Assembly (NCBI RefSeq): GCF_019297855.1
Contig: NZ_CP079194.1
Span: 3,087,501-3,151,500, forward strand
Length of the DNA stretch: 64,000 nucleotides
Source: Gymnodinialimonas ceratoperidinii
GTDB lineage: Bacteria; Pseudomonadota; Alphaproteobacteria; Rhodobacterales; Rhodobacteraceae
Reading direction: 5' to 3'
This document shows positions 7,577 through 16,207 of the stretch, in pieces (positions within the stretch are counted from its first letter, which is position 1; each line of letters starts with the position of its first letter). The notes under the pieces are model-generated. The model saw only the letters and a program-made list of their open reading frames with translations. It ran no database searches and had not been told where the DNA came from. The position numbers were made by a program, and so were the translations under genes.

Positions 7577-8707
7577 CTATTCCCGCTTCGACGCGAGGGC
7601 GGCGCCTTTAGCCAAAGCATCCAGCTTGGCATAGGCAATCGTCGGATCGACCGCGCCGAAACCCGCGAAGGTGCCGAAGCCGCAGTCGCTCCCCGCGATC
7701 ACCCGGTCGGCTCCCACGATGTTCGTGAACTTAGCAAGACGCTCCGCCACCAACTCAGGATGCTCGACAAAATTCGTCGTCGTATCGACCACACCGGGGA
7801 TCAGGATCTTGTCGTCGGGGATCTCGGCCGCACGGTCCCGGAAGACCGTCCATTCATGGGCGTGACGGGGGTTCGATGTCTCAAACAGCAAATGGTTCGC
7901 ACCGACCTTCATGAAGGTGCTGAAGACGGTGTCCATCGGCACGTCGCAGATGTGGGGACCCTCGTAGTTGCCCCAACAGATATGCACCCGAACCCGTGCC
8001 GGATCGATGCCCGCCAGCGCGTGGTTCAGCGCCTCGACATGGGACTCGGCAATCTTCACGAATTCGGCGTCGGACAGGTCGGCAAAAAGCATGTGCCGCG
8101 ATAGCGCGAGATCCGGACAATCGAGCTGCAGGATCAGCCCCGCGTCGACGATGGTGCGGTATTCCTCGGCCATCGCATCCGCCAGAGCCGCGAGGTAGGC
8201 GTCGCGCGTGGGGTAGAAGTCGTTCTGCAGGAACAGGGAAATGACGCCGGGCGAGGCCGCGTTCATGAAACCCTCCTCCGCGCCGTGTTTCTCCATCGCC
8301 GCCTTGAGGTTGCCGATGTCTTTCAGCAGCTCCCCCTGCCCTTTCGAGCGTACCTCTCCGGTGCACATGGGCCGCGCGTATTGCGGCGTGCCACCGTCGT
8401 CCGCGAGGCGCTTGAGAAAGGTGGGGAACTTCTTCAGATCCGCCGGCGCATTGCGCGGGCTGTCGCCCGAGAAGCCCGTGTAGCGGTCCTTCACGTAGGT
8501 GGCGTAGGAGATCTTCGAGGTCTCCCCATCGCTTACGATATCGATGCCAGCCGCGACCTGTTTGGCCACGGTCTCGTCCACCGCCGCCGTCATCGTGGCG
8601 TCGAAGGCGCTGGCGTCATAGGACGCCCCGTTCTCCCGCGCGAAGATGAAATCGACGACATCCTGGCTGCGCGGCAGCGATCCAACGTGCGTGGTCTTGA
8701 GGGTCAT
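7577..8707 (-). CDS. MetE C-terminal-like (cobalamin-independent methionine synthase II family) zinc enzyme
   Basis: A 376-residue TIM-barrel protein of the UroD/MetE-like group. It is about half the length of true MetE and has only the catalytic-type domain: TTHVGSLPRS at the N-terminus, DGETSK near residue 60, RVHICWGNYEGPH in the middle and GSDCGFGTFAG near the end. These supply the His/Cys/Cys zinc set of the family. Relatives include methyltransferases and epoxyalkane:coenzyme M transferase, so a thiol-activating reaction is likely but the substrate is not determined. The start at 8707 is chosen for its strong AAAGGAG site; the longer open frame to 9010 runs into the neighbour. It is the last gene of the leftward cluster. 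Confidence 0.8.
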   Translation of the reverse strand: MTLKTTHVGSLPRSQDVVDFIFARENGASYDASAFDATMTAAVDETVAKQVAAGIDIVSDGETSKISYATYVKDRYTGFSGDSPRNAPADLKKFPTFLKRLADDGGTPQYARPMCTGEVRSKGQGELLKDIGNLKAAMEKHGAEEGFMNAASPGVISLFLQNDFYPTRDAYLAALADAMAEEYRTIVDAGLILQLDCPDLALSRHMLFADLSDAEFVKIAESHVEALNHALAGIDPARVRVHICWGNYEGPHICDVPMDTVFSTFMKVGANHLLFETSNPRHAHEWTVFRDRAAEIPDDKILIPGVVDTTTNFVEHPELVAERLAKFTNIVGADRVIAGSDCGFGTFAGFGAVDPTIAYAKLDALAKGAALASKRE

Positions 8708-8750
8708 GTCTCTGACTCCTTTAGGAATTTCATGGGCGGACGGCGTAGCG

Positions 8751-9743
8751 TCAGCCTGTCTGCAGCAGGATCTGCTTCCAGACCGAGGTTTCATCGAACA
8801 GCGTATATTCGCGGCGAAGCTTCGGCTCGGCGGTGCCGACCTGACCGAATTCGGCGTGGGTGATGCCAACGATGTAGACCATCGCGCCAGTGGGCTTGCC
8901 AAAGCCGCCCCACCCCTCGTGCTTGCCCCAAAGGCTCCAGCGCACGGCGGCGCGCGGCGGCATGAGCGGATCGTCCCGGCCCATCTGGTGCTCAATCTTG
9001 AACTCGGCATTCGGGAAGGCGGCGCGGAGCGTCATCCAGAACTTGTCGGCCGCATCGGGTCCGTGCGCCGTGACGTGACCCGGATATTCGAGGTGGCAGC
9101 CCCGGTCGTAAACCTCCGGGATCGCCGCCATATCCGCGCCCATGATCCGGGTCAGCAGATCGGCCAGCTTCTGACCCCACGGATTATCGTTGCCGCGCCC
9201 CTTGTAGGGCCCGGGCAGGTCCGTCTCAGGCGTCAGCGGTTTGACGCAGGCCTCCGCCCCGCCCTCACGCTCGATCAGATCGGCGGCGTAGTCGCGCGGG
9301 GTCCAGCCCAGCTGCTGCACGATGGCCGACTGGTCGCGGATCAGCCATTCATCGTCGATCGCGTTGTCCTTCGCATGGCAATCGGCAAGGATCCGGTACT
9401 CCAACCGCGTGCCCGTCGCCGCGCCATAGACGCCGTCCCCGCCATGGGTCGCCTGGCTGATGATCCGGTGCGAGGAGAGCATCCCCTCCTCCGGGGTGCC
9501 GGACCAGATCACGTCCTCGCCCAGAAGAACGCGGTCCGGAAACTCGGCCAGCGTCGCCATGGTTGCCGCGATAACCCCTTGGTTTCCAACGACAACCGAC
9601 GCAGGAGAGCGCACGACGATATTTTCGCCGTAATACTGGTGCAGGGTCGCGATGCCGCGATCCTCCCAGATCTCCTTGGTGATGCCGATAATGTAATCGG
9701 GAAAGTCGCGGAACTTGGCGTCGAAGCCCTTCATCTGGTTCAT
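8751..9743 (-). CDS. Double SnoaL-like (NTF2-fold) protein
   Basis: A 330-residue protein that appears to hold two NTF2/SnoaL-like halves: about residues 5-150 (FPDYIIGITKEIWEDRGIATLHQYY) and about 190-330 (PEVYDRGCHLEYPGHVTAHGP, then VRWSLWGKHEG). SnoaL-fold proteins are isomerases, cyclases, hydratases or binding proteins, so the reaction cannot be named. The ATG overlaps the LacI gene's stop by 4 bases (ATGA), which implies coupling. It differs clearly from the other SnoaL-like protein of the cluster at 11621-12562. Confidence 0.7.
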   Translation of the reverse strand: MNQMKGFDAKFRDFPDYIIGITKEIWEDRGIATLHQYYGENIVVRSPASVVVGNQGVIAATMATLAEFPDRVLLGEDVIWSGTPEEGMLSSHRIISQATHGGDGVYGAATGTRLEYRILADCHAKDNAIDDEWLIRDQSAIVQQLGWTPRDYAADLIEREGGAEACVKPLTPETDLPGPYKGRGNDNPWGQKLADLLTRIMGADMAAIPEVYDRGCHLEYPGHVTAHGPDAADKFWMTLRAAFPNAEFKIEHQMGRDDPLMPPRAAVRWSLWGKHEGWGGFGKPTGAMVYIVGITHAEFGQVGTAEPKLRREYTLFDETSVWKQILLQTG

Positions 9744-10768
9744 CCTTTTGGAAGCCGGGCCGAGCCGCGGAGGATCAATTCCCCCTCGATCTCCACCCGT
9801 GTACCGGGCGCGCGCCCGGTTTCGATTTCATCAAGCAATGTGTCGACCGTCGCATCGACCATCCGGTTCACCGGTTGGCGCAGGGTCGTGAGGTTGTAGG
9901 CGGGCCAGGCCGCCATCGGGACATCGTCGTAGCCGATGACCGACACGTCACCGGGCACGTCGAGGCCCATGTCGAAGCGCAACGTATCCATCACGGCGAG
10001 CGCCATGTGATCGTTGCCCACGAAGATCGCATCCGGCGGCGTCGCGCTCTCCATCAGGTCGCGGGCGGCCTGCGCGGCCACGTCGCGTTTGAACATACCG
10101 TCGGCCTCCGCGTGAAGCGTTGCGCCCCGCGCCTCCAATGCGGCCACGAAGGCATCGCGCCGGTCGAGGCCGGTCGAGGCGCCCAGCCAGCCCGAAATCG
10201 TGGCGATGCGCTCGTGGCCCGCGTCGAGCAGCATATCCGCCACCATCGACGCCCCGATGCGATTGGCCGAGGTCACGGCGCTGAGGCCTGAGCCCTCGAT
10301 GCCGCGGTTGAACAGCAAAACCGGAATGCCTGCCGCGCGGCACCGGTCGGTCAGCTCGCCACTCAGGTTGATCGATGCGGTGATGATACCATCCACCTGA
10401 TAATCCATCAGATCCTGGATCACCTCGTCCACATCATCATCCGAGTTCCCGGCCATGAAGATCAGGATGTGATAGCCCTTCGCCTGCAGTGCGGCGCTGA
10501 GTTTCTCGAGCGCGTCAGGGTAGAACGGGTTGTCGAGGTAAGCCACCACCAACCCGATGATCCGCGAGCGCCCGGTGATCAGCGAGCGCGCCAGAACATT
10601 GGGCCGATACCCCAATTCGTCGGCCGCCTGACGGACCCTTTCGGCCATCTTCTTCGAGACGCTGGCACCGGGCGTAAACACCCGGCTCACCGCCGATTGG
10701 CTGACACCCGCGCGCTGCGCCACGTCGATGGAGGTGATCTTGCCGTTACCCGGCGCGCGCTCGCTCAT
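9740..10768 (-). CDS. LacI-family transcriptional regulator
   Basis: A 342-residue regulator with a LacI helix-turn-helix at about residues 10-65 (ITSIDVAQRAGVSQSAVSRV, ending LGYRPNVLARSL) and a periplasmic-binding-protein-like sensor domain (IIGLVVAYLDNPFYPDALEKL, ATPPDAIFVGNDHMALAVMD, VSVIGYDDVPMAAW). The start at 10768 overlaps the SDR stop by 4 bases, so the regulator sits within the catabolic unit. Longer in-frame starts upstream would run through the SDR gene out of frame and are rejected. A LacI-type operator candidate lies before the first gene at 14069-14082. The effector is unknown. Confidence 0.9.
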   Translation of the reverse strand: MSERAPGNGKITSIDVAQRAGVSQSAVSRVFTPGASVSKKMAERVRQAADELGYRPNVLARSLITGRSRIIGLVVAYLDNPFYPDALEKLSAALQAKGYHILIFMAGNSDDDVDEVIQDLMDYQVDGIITASINLSGELTDRCRAAGIPVLLFNRGIEGSGLSAVTSANRIGASMVADMLLDAGHERIATISGWLGASTGLDRRDAFVAALEARGATLHAEADGMFKRDVAAQAARDLMESATPPDAIFVGNDHMALAVMDTLRFDMGLDVPGDVSVIGYDDVPMAAWPAYNLTTLRQPVNRMVDATVDTLLDEIETGRAPGTRVEIEGELILRGSARLPKG

Positions 10769-11520
10769 CCTGCGGTCCACCCGCCATCGACGAGGATCGA
10801 GGTGCCGGTCACCATGGCGCTCGCGTCCGACGCAAGGAACAGGACCGCGCCCATGATGTCCTCCACCTCGGCCACGCGCGGCAGCTTGATCTTGCTCTCG
10901 ATCCAGGCGCGCTTCTCGGGGTCCGCGAAGGTCGCCGCCGTGAGAGGCGTGCGGATGAATGTCGGGCAGAGCGTGTTGACGCGAATGTTCTTCGGCCCCC
11001 ATTCGATCGCCATCGCCTTGGTGAAGCCCTCCACCGCGTGTTTCGTCCCGCAATAGACCGCGCGGTCGATGCCGCCCACATGACCCATCTGGCTGGACAC
11101 CTGGATGATCGAGCCGCCTTCGGTCATCGCCTTGGCCGCTGCCTGCGCCAGGAAATATGCCGCCCGAACGTTGACGTTGTTGACCGCGTCGAAATCTTCC
11201 GCGGTGGTTTCCGTCGCCGCCCCGTGCCGCGCCATCCCGGCGGAGTTGCACAGAATGTCGAGCCGCCCGATCCCCGCTACCGCGTCACGCACGGCGTCCA
11301 GATCGGTAATGTCGAGCGCCACCCCCTCGGCCGAGAAGCCTGCGTCGCTCATCAGGCTCACCGCTTCCGCCACCGCGTCCTGCCCGCGCGCCGCGATCAC
11401 CACATGGGCACCGGCCTCCGCCAGGGCCACGGCGCAGCCCAGGCCGATCCCGCGCGACCCCCCGGTGACAAACGCGCGTTTCCCCGCAAGCGAGAAGGAT
11501 GGAGTTCGAGGCAGGGTCAT
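10765..11520 (-). CDS. SDR-family NAD(P)-dependent oxidoreductase
   Basis: A 251-residue classical short-chain dehydrogenase. It has the cofactor motif TGGSRGIG, the NSAG motif, a catalytic Ser (VSSQMG) and the YxxxK motif as YCGTK, and ends with SILVDGGWTAG. SDRs of this type oxidise secondary alcohols or reduce ketones. The ATG has a strong AAGGAG site. It is the third gene in the leftward cluster and overlaps the LacI gene by 4 bases. The substrate is unknown and may be the product or precursor of the HisD-like dehydrogenase reaction. Confidence 0.9.
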   Translation of the reverse strand: MTLPRTPSFSLAGKRAFVTGGSRGIGLGCAVALAEAGAHVVIAARGQDAVAEAVSLMSDAGFSAEGVALDITDLDAVRDAVAGIGRLDILCNSAGMARHGAATETTAEDFDAVNNVNVRAAYFLAQAAAKAMTEGGSIIQVSSQMGHVGGIDRAVYCGTKHAVEGFTKAMAIEWGPKNIRVNTLCPTFIRTPLTAATFADPEKRAWIESKIKLPRVAEVEDIMGAVLFLASDASAMVTGTSILVDGGWTAG

Positions 11521-11620
11521 AGGGCAGCTCCTTCGGACAGAGGTTCGATTTCAGCAACACAGCGCGCATTTCCGGTGAATAAGTCAACGCTCACCGCGCA
11601 TTTGTGCCAGCAACGCCCGT

Positions 11621-12562
11621 TCACAACGCAAGCTCCCGCATCCGCGCCAGCACGTCGACCCCAAGTTGATCGTAGATATGCAACAGGTCCACCAGCACCC
11701 AGTTCTCCGCGATCTTACCCTCTTCCACGCGCCAGAAATCAAGGCTCCGCATCGTGATCTCCTGCCCCGCGCCCGCCACGCCAAGCCAACTCCCGCCCGA
11801 GAGGGTGGCAGCCATACCCGGCCAGGCGGTGAAGCCCACGTAATCACCCTCGGCAAAGAGATGCCCGGCACCCACGTCCGAGCGCCGATCCGGCATGGCA
11901 CCCAGAAACGGCGCTTGATGATGCTTGCGAAACCCGTCGATCCCCCGCGCCGTGCCGATACCGGACGGCCCGTACCACGAACACCCCTCGTGCCAGAAGC
12001 GCGCCATCACCTCGCGCGGCGTGCCTGCCGGATCATTGCCGAGCCCCGCGAGCATGTCGTCGACCACCGCCTGCGCCCGCGCGCCGTCGCCCGAGACCCG
12101 CAACCCGTCCTGCGTCGCCGGCCCCGGCACCTGCCACTCGCGCCCAAGCGCCGGCGACAGCGGCCAGACGCCCGCCTGCAACATCAGTTCCGGCAGATCC
12201 CAAAGCGATTGCACCTCCACCACACGCCCGTCTTCGACCCGCAGAAAATCATGAAACCGCATCGCCGCCATGCGCCGCGTCGGCGGAATGTCCAGAAATG
12301 GCGCCTCGAAGGCCCCGCACCAATATCCGCAGTGCCCGACCCAAATCTGCCCGTGGCCATCGACACCCGCAATCTCGATCGTCACCCGCCGTTCCAGATC
12401 GGGGAACGCCTTGCCCAGATCATCGAGCACCCGGTGATAGCCCGCCACATCCAGCGTCTCGAACGGATGCGCCAGATGTACAGCGCATTGCGCGTCACCA
12501 AGGCGTCCGTCCCGCCGAAATCCGGCCACCGCCGCCTTCGCTGCCTGCATCAGATCGCTCAC
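11621..12562 (-). CDS. Double SnoaL-like / ester-cyclase-type protein
   Basis: A 313-residue protein with two SnoaL-like halves. The first (about residues 10-140) holds RFHDFLRVEDGRVVEVQSLWDLPEL. The second (about 180-310) holds FWHEGCSWYGPSGIGTARGIDGF and ends with DFWRVEEGKIAENWVLVDLLHIYDQL, the classic SnoaL/ester-cyclase strand pair. The GTG at 12562 is chosen because AAGGAG lies 6 bases upstream; that ribosome site is itself part of a dispersed element. Function is unknown. A G-run/C-run hairpin separates it from the upstream HisD-like gene. Confidence 0.75.
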   Translation of the reverse strand: MSDLMQAAKAAVAGFRRDGRLGDAQCAVHLAHPFETLDVAGYHRVLDDLGKAFPDLERRVTIEIAGVDGHGQIWVGHCGYWCGAFEAPFLDIPPTRRMAAMRFHDFLRVEDGRVVEVQSLWDLPELMLQAGVWPLSPALGREWQVPGPATQDGLRVSGDGARAQAVVDDMLAGLGNDPAGTPREVMARFWHEGCSWYGPSGIGTARGIDGFRKHHQAPFLGAMPDRRSDVGAGHLFAEGDYVGFTAWPGMAATLSGGSWLGVAGAGQEITMRSLDFWRVEEGKIAENWVLVDLLHIYDQLGVDVLARMRELAL

Positions 12563-12570
12563 ACCCGCTC

Positions 12571-12617
12571 CTTCATCTTGGCCGATACAACTCTGGGGGT
12601 CAGGGGGCAAAGCCCCC
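12571..12617 (-). repeat. Dispersed composite element, copy 2, upstream of the SnoaL-like gene
   Basis: On the minus strand a hairpin, GGGGGC-TTT-GCCCCC (12617-12603), is followed by CAGAGTTGTATCGGCCAAG and then ATGAAG. The box continues as GAG and forms the ribosome site of the SnoaL-like gene. It matches the copies at 16063-16096 and 34139-34170 over CTTCATCTTGGCC-ATACAACTC, with one base changed. Confidence 0.75.
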
Positions 12618-12677
12618 AAAACCGCCCCACGCCGCGCCGCGCTCACCGACGCGGCGCCACATTTTCCAACGCGCGTC

Positions 12678-14003
12678 CTACTCGGCGGCGTCGCGGTAGG
12701 GCGCACCCTCACCGTAGGGCACGTTCACCCCGCCATAGCGCCGCACACGGATGTTGCATTGCTCGGCGTGGCCCACGAAACCTTCCAACATGCACAGCCG
12801 CGAGCCGTATTCGCCCACCAGCGTTGCCGCCTCGTCGCTGACAACCTTCTGATAGGAGTGGGTTTTCAGGAACTTGCCGACCCAAAGCCCGCCCGTGTAA
12901 CGCCCCGCCTTCTTCGTCGGCAGCGTATGGTTCGTCCCGATCACCTTGTCGCCATTGGCCACGTTGGTCCGCGGCCCAAGGAACAGCGCGCCATAGCTCG
13001 TCATGTTCTCCAGGAACCAATCGTCCCGGTCGGTCATCACCTGGATATGCTCCGAGGCGATCTCCTCCGACACGGCCAGCATCTCGTCATAGCTGTCGCA
13101 AAGGATTACCTCACCGTATTCGTCCCAACTCACCCGCGCCGTCTCCGCCGTGGGCAGGATCTTGAGCAGCCGGTCGATCTCCGACAGCGTCTCCTCCGCC
13201 AGCTTGCGCGAGTTGGTGATCAGAACGGCGGGCGAGTTGTAGCCATGCTCCGCCTGACCCAGAAGATCCGTCGCACACAGCTCCGCATCCACCGTCTCGT
13301 CAGCGATGACGCAGGTCTCCGTCGGCCCGGCGAAAAGGTCGATGCCGACGCGCCCGAACAACTGCCGCTTGGCCTCGGCCACGAAGGCATTGCCCGGCCC
13401 CACCAGCATGTCGACAGGCTTGACGCTCTCGGTCCCGAGCGCCATGGCGCCCACCGCCTGCACGCCGCCGAGGCAGAGGATCTCGTCCGCGCCCCCCTCG
13501 TGCATCGCCGCCACGATGGCCGGATGCGGCGCGCCCTTCATCGGCGGCGCCGAGGCCACGACGCGCTTCACCCCGGCCACTTTCGCCGTCAGCACCGACA
13601 TATGCGCCGAGGCCACCATGGGAAACTTGCCACCCGGCACGTAGCAGCCGACCGAATTCACCGGAATGTTCTTGTGACCCAGGATCACCCCCGGCATCGT
13701 TTCCACCTCGACGTCGGTCATCGAGGCCCGCTGCGCCTCGGCAAACCGGCGGATCTGCTTCTGCGCGAAACGAATATCCTCCATCTCGCGGGTCGAGACC
13801 TTCTGCATCGCCGCCTCGATCTCGGACGCACTCAGCCGAAACGCCTCCGGTGAATACCCATCGAATTTCTCGGACAATTCGCGCACCGCCGCATCACCGC
13901 GGGTCTCGATATCGGCAAGGATATTTTCCACGGTGGCGCGCACCTTGGCATCATCCTCCGCCCGTTCATCCGCCGGCTTGCCCCGCTTCAGATACTCAGC
14001 CAT
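12678..14003 (-). CDS. HisD-like dehydrogenase (histidinol/sulfopropanediol dehydrogenase superfamily)
   Basis: A 441-residue member of the histidinol dehydrogenase superfamily. Zn and catalytic residues are kept: QAEHG (Gln and His ligands), SEHIQ (the Glu-His catalytic pair), the Asp of [10 protein letters not shown] and the His of VGHAEQC. Sequence and context differ from a true hisD; no other histidine gene is nearby. The superfamily includes HpsN, which oxidises 2,3-dihydroxypropane-1-sulfonate, so a polyol-like or sulfonated alcohol is plausible but unproven. The ATG at 14003 has a GGAGGA/AGAGG site. It is the first gene of the leftward cluster, preceded by a LacI-type operator candidate. 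Confidence 0.85.
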   Translation of the reverse strand: MAEYLKRGKPADERAEDDAKVRATVENILADIETRGDAAVRELSEKFDGYSPEAFRLSASEIEAAMQKVSTREMEDIRFAQKQIRRFAEAQRASMTDVEVETMPGVILGHKNIPVNSVGCYVPGGKFPMVASAHMSVLTAKVAGVKRVVASAPPMKGAPHPAIVAAMHEGGADEILCLGGVQAVGAMALGTESVKPVDMLVGPGNAFVAEAKRQLFGRVGIDLFAGPTETCVIADETVDAELCATDLLGQAEHGYNSPAVLITNSRKLAEETLSEIDRLLKILPTAETARVSWDEYGEVILCDSYDEMLAVSEEIASEHIQVMTDRDDWFLENMTSYGALFLGPRTNVANGDKVIGTNHTLPTKKAGRYTGGLWVGKFLKTHSYQKVVSDEAATLVGEYGSRLCMLEGFVGHAEQCNIRVRRYGGVNVPYGEGAPYRDAAE

Positions 14004-14068
14004 GACCTCTTCCTCCGTGTCTGTCGCCCCAGAGGATACAAGCGCCGCCCGCCGCTTCAAGTGAAATC

Positions 14069-14082
14069 TGCATACGATTGCA
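14069..14082. promoter_or_regulatory. LacI-family operator candidate before the HisD-like gene
   Basis: TGCATACGATTGCA is an imperfect palindrome with a central CG and TGCA arms, the layout typical of LacI-family operators. It lies 66-79 bp upstream of the HisD-like ATG, where the cluster's own LacI regulator would be expected to bind. No second clear copy was seen in the cluster. Confidence 0.45.
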
Positions 14083-14100
14083 AATCAGCGCAAAGCAGGT

Positions 14101-14132
14101 CCCCTTCCTCGTTCCAGAAATATCCTCGGGGG
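14101..14132 (-). repeat. Dispersed element, copy 3 (divergent)
   Basis: Read on the minus strand, CCCCCGAGGATATTTCTGG is followed by AACGAGGAAGGGG. The layout is the same as in the other copies (C-run, GAG, short A/T block, then a GAGGAAGG-type end), but the last part reads AACGAGGAAG rather than CAAGATGAAG. Two hairpins lie to its right. Confidence 0.45.
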
Positions 14133-14137
14133 ATCAC

Positions 14138-14177
14138 AAGGGGGCAGACAGCCCCCTTCACGGCCCACAAGGGCCGT
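14138..14177 (-). terminator. Double hairpin downstream of the hydrolase pair
   Basis: Two back-to-back perfect stems occur: AAGGGGGC with GCCCCCTT (14138-14158, loop AGACA) and ACGGCCC with GGGCCGT (14160-14177, loop ACAA). They follow the end of the two-hydrolase operon on the minus strand. There is no long T-run, so this may be a weak or processing-type terminator. Confidence 0.5.
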
Positions 14178-14200
14178 CCGGCAGCCAGCCAGCATGAACC

Positions 14201-15184
14201 TTAATAAAGAACCTCGCGAAGCCAATCCGTCACATCGCGCACAACACGCTCGGTCAGCGCCGGGCTCAGGATATCGCCCGCAATGACATGATGGAACGGA
14301 TCGCCACCTTCCTCAGGCACGGCCACCGGCATCAGGGTCGCGTCACCGCCCCATTGCGCCGAAAATTCCCGCACCGCAGAGGCCGAGATCACCCGGTCGG
14401 TATCGGCAAACATGAACAGAGCCGGCACCGTCACGTCGCTGAAATCTCGCGCCCGGATTTCCCGCAGCAAGGTGCCGAGCGTCACCGTCGCTTCGGTCGG
14501 ATAGGCCGTGGTCCAATATCGCCCATGGCCGTCGTTGATCGGCTCGAACGACCGCTCGGCTCCGGCGACCCACGGCGCCCAGACACGGGCCAGCGGCCAT
14601 TCCACCAGCACGCCCGCCGGGTTGGCGAGCGCATAATTGGGCGAGATCAGGACCATCGCCGCCACGTCCTCCGCCATCTCCGGATCGCTCGCCGCCCAGG
14701 AGGCCAGGGTGCCACCGGTCGACGTCCCCATGACCACCACCCTCTCGCCGATCCCGCGCGCGAGCCGCAGCATCGCTTCGGTCTCGTCCAGCCAATCACC
14801 CGCACGCGGCTCCGCCATCGCGGCCCCGTCACGCCCATGCCCCGGCAGGCGCGCGAGGATCAGGTTCGCGCCAAGCGCCTCCGCTACCCGGTCAGGCACC
14901 GGCCGGATCTCCTGCGACGTGGCCGAGAACCCGTGCAGGTAGAGCACCACGACATCGCTCGCCGCCCCTGCCTCTCCGGCCCAAAGGATCTGCGCCTCAG
15001 CGCCTTCCGTAATGTCGTCAAACCGCGCCTCGCGCGCGGCCAGCCAACCCGCCGGATCATCCAGATCAACCCGCGCCACCTCGCCGCGCTCCACGCGTTC
15101 CACCGGCCCGAGATAGACGAAGGTCGCCGCGATGATCGCCAGCAGCGCGATGACCCGCAACAGGCCCCAAAGCGCCCTACCCAC
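14201..15184 (-). CDS. Membrane-anchored alpha/beta hydrolase
   Basis: A 327-residue protein with an N-terminal membrane segment (LWGLLRVIALLAIIAATFVYL) and an alpha/beta-hydrolase domain. Features are the oxyanion region VVLYLHGFSATSQEI, the nucleophile elbow GTSTGG, an acid residue region (MFADTDRVI) and a late His (DPFHHVIAGD). It is likely a lipid or ester hydrolase facing the periplasm or membrane surface; the substrate is unknown. The GTG start overlaps the last bases of the upstream hydrolase gene by 8, giving a translationally coupled pair. Confidence 0.8.
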   Translation of the reverse strand: MGRALWGLLRVIALLAIIAATFVYLGPVERVERGEVARVDLDDPAGWLAAREARFDDITEGAEAQILWAGEAGAASDVVVLYLHGFSATSQEIRPVPDRVAEALGANLILARLPGHGRDGAAMAEPRAGDWLDETEAMLRLARGIGERVVVMGTSTGGTLASWAASDPEMAEDVAAMVLISPNYALANPAGVLVEWPLARVWAPWVAGAERSFEPINDGHGRYWTTAYPTEATVTLGTLLREIRARDFSDVTVPALFMFADTDRVISASAVREFSAQWGGDATLMPVAVPEEGGDPFHHVIAGDILSPALTERVVRDVTDWLREVLY

Positions 15185-15926
15185 GGATCAACACCTCTTC
15201 CACGGCGCGCGTGATCGTACCCAGACAATCGGGATCCGAGAACCGATGGTCGGCCCCTTTCACCAGCTCCAGCCGGATATCCGCACCCTCGACATGGTCC
15301 AGCAGCCCCAGCGCCACGTCCATCGTCACATCCTTGTCGGCCGTGCCCTGCAGCATCCGCACCGGCACGTCGATCTTCAGCGGCGCATCCAGCACCAGAT
15401 GGTCCCGCCCATCCTCGATCAGGCGCTTGGTGATCACCATCGGCTCGCCATATTCGGAGGGCAGAGAGACCTGCCCCTCCTCCATCAGCTCCTTGCGCCG
15501 CGCCTCGTCCCAGGCCTTCCAATAGCCGTTCTCGGTGAAATCAGGCGCCGCCGCGATGGTCACCAGCCCCGCCATGCGGTCCGGCCGATGCTTGGCCATC
15601 AACAGGCTGATCCAGCCGCCCATGCTGGAGCCGACGATCACCTGCGGCCCCTCGGTCAGCGCGTCGATCGCCGCCATGGCATCCTCGGCCCAATCGCCGA
15701 TGCAGCCATCGGTGAACGCGCCCGAGCTCGCCCCGTGGCCGGAATAATCGAAGCGCAGGAACTCGCGCCCCGAGCGCCGCGCCCAGGCCTCCAGGTGCAT
15801 CGCCTTGGACCCTGTCATGTCCGAACGCAAACCGCCCAGAAACACCACGCCCGTGCGCCGCCCCGAGAACTTGTTATACGCCAAACGCCGCCCCGAGGCG
15901 GTCTCCAGATACTGCATCTCGGCCAA
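15177..15926 (-). CDS. Alpha/beta hydrolase (serine hydrolase, ABHD10-like)
   Basis: A 249-residue cytosolic alpha/beta hydrolase with [30 protein letters not shown], the nucleophile elbow GSSMGG, an Asp region (LQGTADKDV) and the catalytic His in GADHRFSD. The pattern resembles bacterial relatives of mitochondrial ABHD10 thioesterase/esterase. The start is TTG at 15926 (GGAGGG site 8 bases upstream) or ATG at 15917. It is first in a two-gene unit with the membrane-anchored hydrolase. Confidence 0.82.
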   Translation of the reverse strand: MAEMQYLETASGRRLAYNKFSGRRTGVVFLGGLRSDMTGSKAMHLEAWARRSGREFLRFDYSGHGASSGAFTDGCIGDWAEDAMAAIDALTEGPQVIVGSSMGGWISLLMAKHRPDRMAGLVTIAAAPDFTENGYWKAWDEARRKELMEEGQVSLPSEYGEPMVITKRLIEDGRDHLVLDAPLKIDVPVRMLQGTADKDVTMDVALGLLDHVEGADIRLELVKGADHRFSDPDCLGTITRAVEEVLIRG

Positions 15927-16062
15927 GGATTATCCCTCCAGTTCGGGCGCTGATCAATCGGCGCAGAACTTGCCCCGCCCGGCCCGGAACCGCAATCCCG
16001 CAAGCACCCGATGCGCGGAGCCTCGCCAAACCCGCGCGCGCCGGTCCTCACGGCACGTCCCG

Positions 16063-16096
16063 CTCCCCTTCATCTTGGCCAATACAACTCAATCCC
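16063..16096 (-). repeat. Dispersed element, copy 4
   Basis: CTTCATCTTGGCCAATACAA followed by CTCAATCCC, in plus-strand orientation. Thirty-two bases (16065-16096) are identical to 34139-34170. It lies in the divergent gap between the hydrolase pair and thrS and contains the palindrome TTGGCCAA. Confidence 0.8.
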
Positions 16097-16207
16097 ACGC
16101 CCGCCGCCCGCGCGCCCGTTGACAATTCCGCGCCCCGGCGCGACAACCCGCCAAACCATACCCGCAACCGGGCGTTTCGTAGGCGCCAAACTGACGAGGA
16201 GCCCCAG

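Noticed and set aside
7577-9010. Extended version of the MetE-like gene
   Set aside because: The added residues overlap the SnoaL-like gene out of frame. The strong ribosome site and the conserved start are at 8707.
9740-11251. Extended version of the LacI frame starting inside the SDR gene
   Set aside because: The extra N-terminal part is the SDR coding sequence read out of frame; the HTH domain begins just after 10768.
12678-14003. Assignment of the HisD-like gene as the biosynthetic histidinol dehydrogenase
   Set aside because: Catalytic residues fit, but there are no histidine genes nearby and the catabolic context argues against it. True hisD is expected elsewhere.
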